A stretch of 16,267 nt of DNA from Thermoplasmata archaeon (lineage in GTDB: Archaea; Thermoplasmatota; B47-G6). A program made the position numbers and the translations under genes. Shown here piece by piece: positions 14,275 to 16,267 of the stretch (the first letter of the stretch is position 1; every line of letters starts with the position of its first letter). Below the pieces are notes generated by a model, which was not told the DNA's origin, searched no databases, and saw nothing but the letters and a program-made list of their open reading frames with translations. The DNA lies in assembly GCA_003663585.1 (NCBI GenBank), contig QMTU01000005.1:1-16267 (forward strand). The letters run 5' to 3'.

Positions 14275-15690
14275 CTACACAACCTTTAATATCTCCACGA
14301 GGTGTCTAGGCTCATCTCTGAGTCCATACGTAAGCACTACTACTTCTCCATATGATATCTCTCCTAACGTCTTAAGTCTCTCGAACATTTCCTTTAGGCC
14401 CTGTGAATAATCACTTGAGGAGACCTTTACTGGTATCGCTCCATAGAGCGGAGCAAGCTGTCTTAGTACCCTTATATCAGAAGATCCTGCATAGAATGGC
14501 TCTTTTGGCCTATATTTTGATATCCTTCTTGCAAGCCCTCCAGTCTTTGTATAAACAGCTAATTTTGCACCAAGATTCTCTGATAGGGTTACAATTCCCT
14601 CTGCAAACTTATCCCTAAGGCTTACTGCTATTTTTAACCGCTCTCTTTCCTTTAAGATCCTAGATCTAAGGGATTCCACGTCAGCTCTATAGCACTCTAG
14701 GATCTTTCTAAGCCATTTTACTACCTTATCGGGGTTCTTTCCAACAGCAGTCTCTCCAGTTACGAGGAAGCCGTCAACACCTTCATATACTGCATGCACT
14801 ACATCTACGATTTCACTCCTTGTAGGAACGCTTCTTTCTACCATACTTGCAAGAACTTGGGTAGCTACGTAAACAGGCTTTCCGTGGACTAATGCTGCTC
14901 TGATAATCTTGCTTTGAAGCCTAGGAACGTCCTCAAGTGGAAAATGCATGCCCAAATCTCCACGTGCTACAACAACGTAGTCAGAGTGTTCTATTATATC
15001 ATGGAGATTACTCACAGCACTTTTAGTCTCTATTTTGGACGCTAGCTTTATACCCTCTATGCCAAGTTCCGAGAGAACGTCCTTGATCATAGATATATCG
15101 CTTACGCTCTTTACATAGCTAAGACCTAATATGTCTACTTCACCATTTTTTACAACGCTTTTTAGAGCTTTCATGTCTCTCTCTGTTATTGGTGGAAGTT
15201 TAAGATCTTTACCTAATATTACAACACTTTTTCTAGATTTAATTGTAGCATCTGTGAGAGCTCTAAACCTAACGCAATCTTCTATAACTTCTTCAACAGA
15301 GAGCCTGATAAGTCCATCATCTAAAAGCAGTATATCCCCCTCCGATACTGTTTCAAAGAACTTCTTTATGGGAAGGGGTATCTCTTTAGACCCCTCTTCA
15401 TGGTTGTTCTTATATACAAAGAATGCTTCTTCTCCTTTTTTGAGGATGATATCTTCTTTAAGATTTCCTATTCTCACAGAAGGGCCGCTTAAATCTCCCA
15501 TAATTGCAATTATTTTGCCTAGATCCTCCTCCACTTCCCTTATAAGTTTAATATAATTTTTCCAAGAGTTTTCATCGCCATGACTGAAGTTTATTCTTAT
15601 GCATGAAGCTCCTTCTTTTATAATCCTGCTAAGTGTATCATAACTTGCAGAACTAGGTCCTATAGTTGCTATTATCTTTTCTGTAAACAT
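14275..15690 (-). CDS. pyk: Pyruvate kinase
   Basis: 471 residues from the chosen start, the normal length; converts phosphoenolpyruvate and ADP to pyruvate and ATP, the last glycolytic step. Key residues are intact: R32, N34, S36 and H37 in IRINFSHG, the GPSVRIG segment entering the small B domain (about 70-150), catalytic K219 and metal ligand E221 in ASKIE, D245 in ARGDLG, and T277 in ATQ. PTRSEIVDVVHAV and GETAVGKNP follow, then a C-terminal domain of about 110 residues. The open frame continues upstream to a TTG at 15774, adding 28 residues unlike any pyruvate kinase. GGAGGT (15703-15698), 7 bases before ATG 15690, fixes the start instead. The gap to the upstream isomerase gene is 152 bases and carries promoter-like and palindromic sequence. 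Confidence 0.95.
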   Translation of the reverse strand: MFTEKIIATIGPSSASYDTLSRIIKEGASCIRINFSHGDENSWKNYIKLIREVEEDLGKIIAIMGDLSGPSVRIGNLKEDIILKKGEEAFFVYKNNHEEGSKEIPLPIKKFFETVSEGDILLLDDGLIRLSVEEVIEDCVRFRALTDATIKSRKSVVILGKDLKLPPITERDMKALKSVVKNGEVDILGLSYVKSVSDISMIKDVLSELGIEGIKLASKIETKSAVSNLHDIIEHSDYVVVARGDLGMHFPLEDVPRLQSKIIRAALVHGKPVYVATQVLASMVERSVPTRSEIVDVVHAVYEGVDGFLVTGETAVGKNPDKVVKWLRKILECYRADVESLRSRILKERERLKIAVSLRDKFAEGIVTLSENLGAKLAVYTKTGGLARRISKYRPKEPFYAGSSDIRVLRQLAPLYGAIPVKVSSSDYSQGLKEMFERLKTLGEISYGEVVVLTYGLRDEPRHLVEILKVV

Positions 15691-15697
15691 AACCATT

Positions 15698-15703
15698 ACC
15701 TCC
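15698..15703 (-). promoter_or_regulatory. Ribosome binding site that sets the pyk start
   Basis: GGAGGT on the minus strand, 7 bases before ATG 15690. It is only 1 base from the in-frame ATG at 15696, which is therefore less likely to be used. Confidence 0.65.
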
Positions 15704-15784
15704 TGGGTATCTTTCTCGGGCAGAGAGTAAGAGCTTCTAATGGAGAGTCTCGGAATATCAGGAGACAGATTCAAATCCTAGTAG

Positions 15785-15801
15785 CTTGAAGGTCCTTAAA
15801 G
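15785..15801. repeat. 17-base near-palindrome in the pyk upstream region
   Basis: The plus strand reads CTTGAAGGTCCTTAAAG: two 8-base arms around a central T, matching at 7 of 8 pairs. It lies about 95 bases upstream of the pyk start codon and just downstream of candidate TATA elements, a position where a repressor could block transcription. Confidence 0.5.
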
Positions 15802-15806
15802 AGCAG

Positions 15807-15837
15807 GCTTTTAACCTTCTGGTGATGATCTATAAAG
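15807..15837 (-). promoter_or_regulatory. Candidate promoter(s) of pyk
   Basis: On the minus strand two TATA-like elements are visible: CTTTATAG (15837-15830), which resembles the purC box, and GGTTAAAAGC (15816-15807). Either would start transcription around 15785-15808, giving an unusually long leader of roughly 95-120 bases before the GGAGGT site. Co-transcription with the upstream isomerase gene cannot be excluded. Confidence 0.35.
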
Positions 15838-15842
15838 AAAGA

Positions 15843-16267
15843 TCACTCCCATGGATCTCGAATGTGCGGTAGCGATATCCTAAACTCAGATTGTATTATT
15901 AAGAATGCTGCTTGTGGTGGTATCACTCCTCTTTCTGTCACTATAATGTCTATATACTGTGGCGGCGTAACATCAAATGCAGGATTTCGAACCTTTATGT
16001 TCCCTATTACTTTAAGCTTTTCTTCATTAATGACTTCTCTCCAATCCCTCTCCTCAATTTTCACAAGTTCTCCTGAAACTGTTTTAGGATCAAACTTGTA
16101 CGTCTCTGCACCTACCATCACGTTAACTCTGGATTCCTTTGCTACTAAGGCAAGCTCTGAAGTCCCAATTTTGTTTATTACGGCACCATTTACAGCAACA
16201 GTATCAGCCCCTATGACTACAAGATCGACATCTTTCATAAAATACCTCGCAGCAGAGTCCACTATTA
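15843..16267 (-). CDS. aIF-2B-family protein, probable ribose-1,5-bisphosphate isomerase (5'-truncated by window edge)
   Basis: 140 C-terminal residues are visible; the frame stays open to the window edge, so the in-frame GTG at 16262 is internal and not the start. The family signature GADTVAVNGAVINKIGTSELA is present in two visible parts: GAD, whose Asp is the conserved catalytic acid in the isomerases, and NKIGT. The C-terminal FDVTPPQYIDIIVTERG matches archaeal members. Possible functions are ribose-1,5-bisphosphate isomerase (the AMP-phosphorylase/RuBisCO nucleotide-degradation route), methylthioribose-1-phosphate isomerase, or an archaeal aIF2B homologue. The TPPxYID and ERGVIPPQAA end looks most like the first to me, but the cysteine that would help decide lies outside the window. 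Pyruvate kinase follows on the same strand after 152 bases. Confidence 0.75.
   Translation of the reverse strand, partial: IVDSAARYFMKDVDLVVIGADTVAVNGAVINKIGTSELALVAKESRVNVMVGAETYKFDPKTVSGELVKIEERDWREVINEEKLKVIGNIKVRNPAFDVTPPQYIDIIVTERGVIPPQAAFLIIQSEFRISLPHIRDPWE

Noticed and set aside
15691..15774. In-frame N-terminal extension of pyruvate kinase from a TTG codon
   Set aside because: The 28 extra residues do not resemble any pyruvate kinase N-terminus, and GGAGGT 7 bases before ATG 15690 gives the expected start.
1..16267. CRISPR array, insertion sequence, integrase, toxin-antitoxin or other defence island
   Set aside because: No spaced direct repeats, transposase or integrase motifs, terminal inverted repeats or small toxin-like gene pairs were found. 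Nearly all the sequence is accounted for by metabolic genes.

Overview
The window looks like chromosome from a hyperthermophilic archaeon, probably of the Thermoproteota (Crenarchaeota). The evidence is archaeal: purine synthesis uses PurP and a PurS/PurQ/PurL trio; promoters look like TATA boxes; ribosome binding sites are GGTGA or GGAGG; GTG and possibly TTG starts occur; Arg is mostly AGA/AGG; and a eukaryote-like aIF-2B-family isomerase is present. The genus cannot be fixed from the sequence alone. The DNA is AT-rich, and no insertion sequence, phage gene, CRISPR array or other sign of recent transfer is visible.

Layout. (1) 1-546, plus strand: the 3' two-thirds of a uridine phosphorylase, converging with the next unit after a 13-base gap. 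(2) 3915-560, minus strand: a tight four-gene operon for a multisubunit flavin/iron-sulfur amine dehydrogenase. In transcription order it encodes an alpha subunit (FAD plus [2Fe-2S]), a two-[4Fe-4S] ferredoxin-like subunit, a BFD-type [2Fe-2S] subunit, and a DAO-family FAD subunit that most resembles the beta subunit of archaeal dye-linked L-proline dehydrogenase. (3) 6265-4097, minus strand: a membrane-anchored or secreted GH13 enzyme with the full domain order of a cyclodextrin glucanotransferase. (4) 6477-14110, plus strand: a compact purine biosynthesis operon, purC-purS-purQ-purL-purF-purD-purP, with overlapping or nearly abutting genes. (5) 14195-14122, minus strand: tRNA-Cys(GCA) with encoded CCA. 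(6) 15690-14275, minus strand: pyruvate kinase. (7) From the right edge to 15843, minus strand: the 3' part of an aIF-2B-family gene, probably ribose-1,5-bisphosphate isomerase.

How the genes fit together. The purine operon supplies PRPP amidotransferase, GAR synthetase, the FGAM synthase complex, SAICAR synthetase and the ATP/formate-dependent PurP. The GAR transformylase, PurM, PurE, PurB and PurO steps must be encoded elsewhere. The glucanotransferase, pyruvate kinase, nucleoside phosphorylase and R15P-isomerase-like protein suggest a heterotroph that uses starch and nucleosides. The dehydrogenase operon suggests amino-acid (probably proline) oxidation feeding electrons into redox carriers.

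I found no clearly undescribed system. The points most worth a second look are the split subunit design of the dehydrogenase, the archaeal CGTase-like enzyme, a near-palindrome in the long pyruvate kinase leader, an inverted repeat linking the tRNA-Cys D-arm to its promoter, and several start-codon choices decided by ribosome binding sites.
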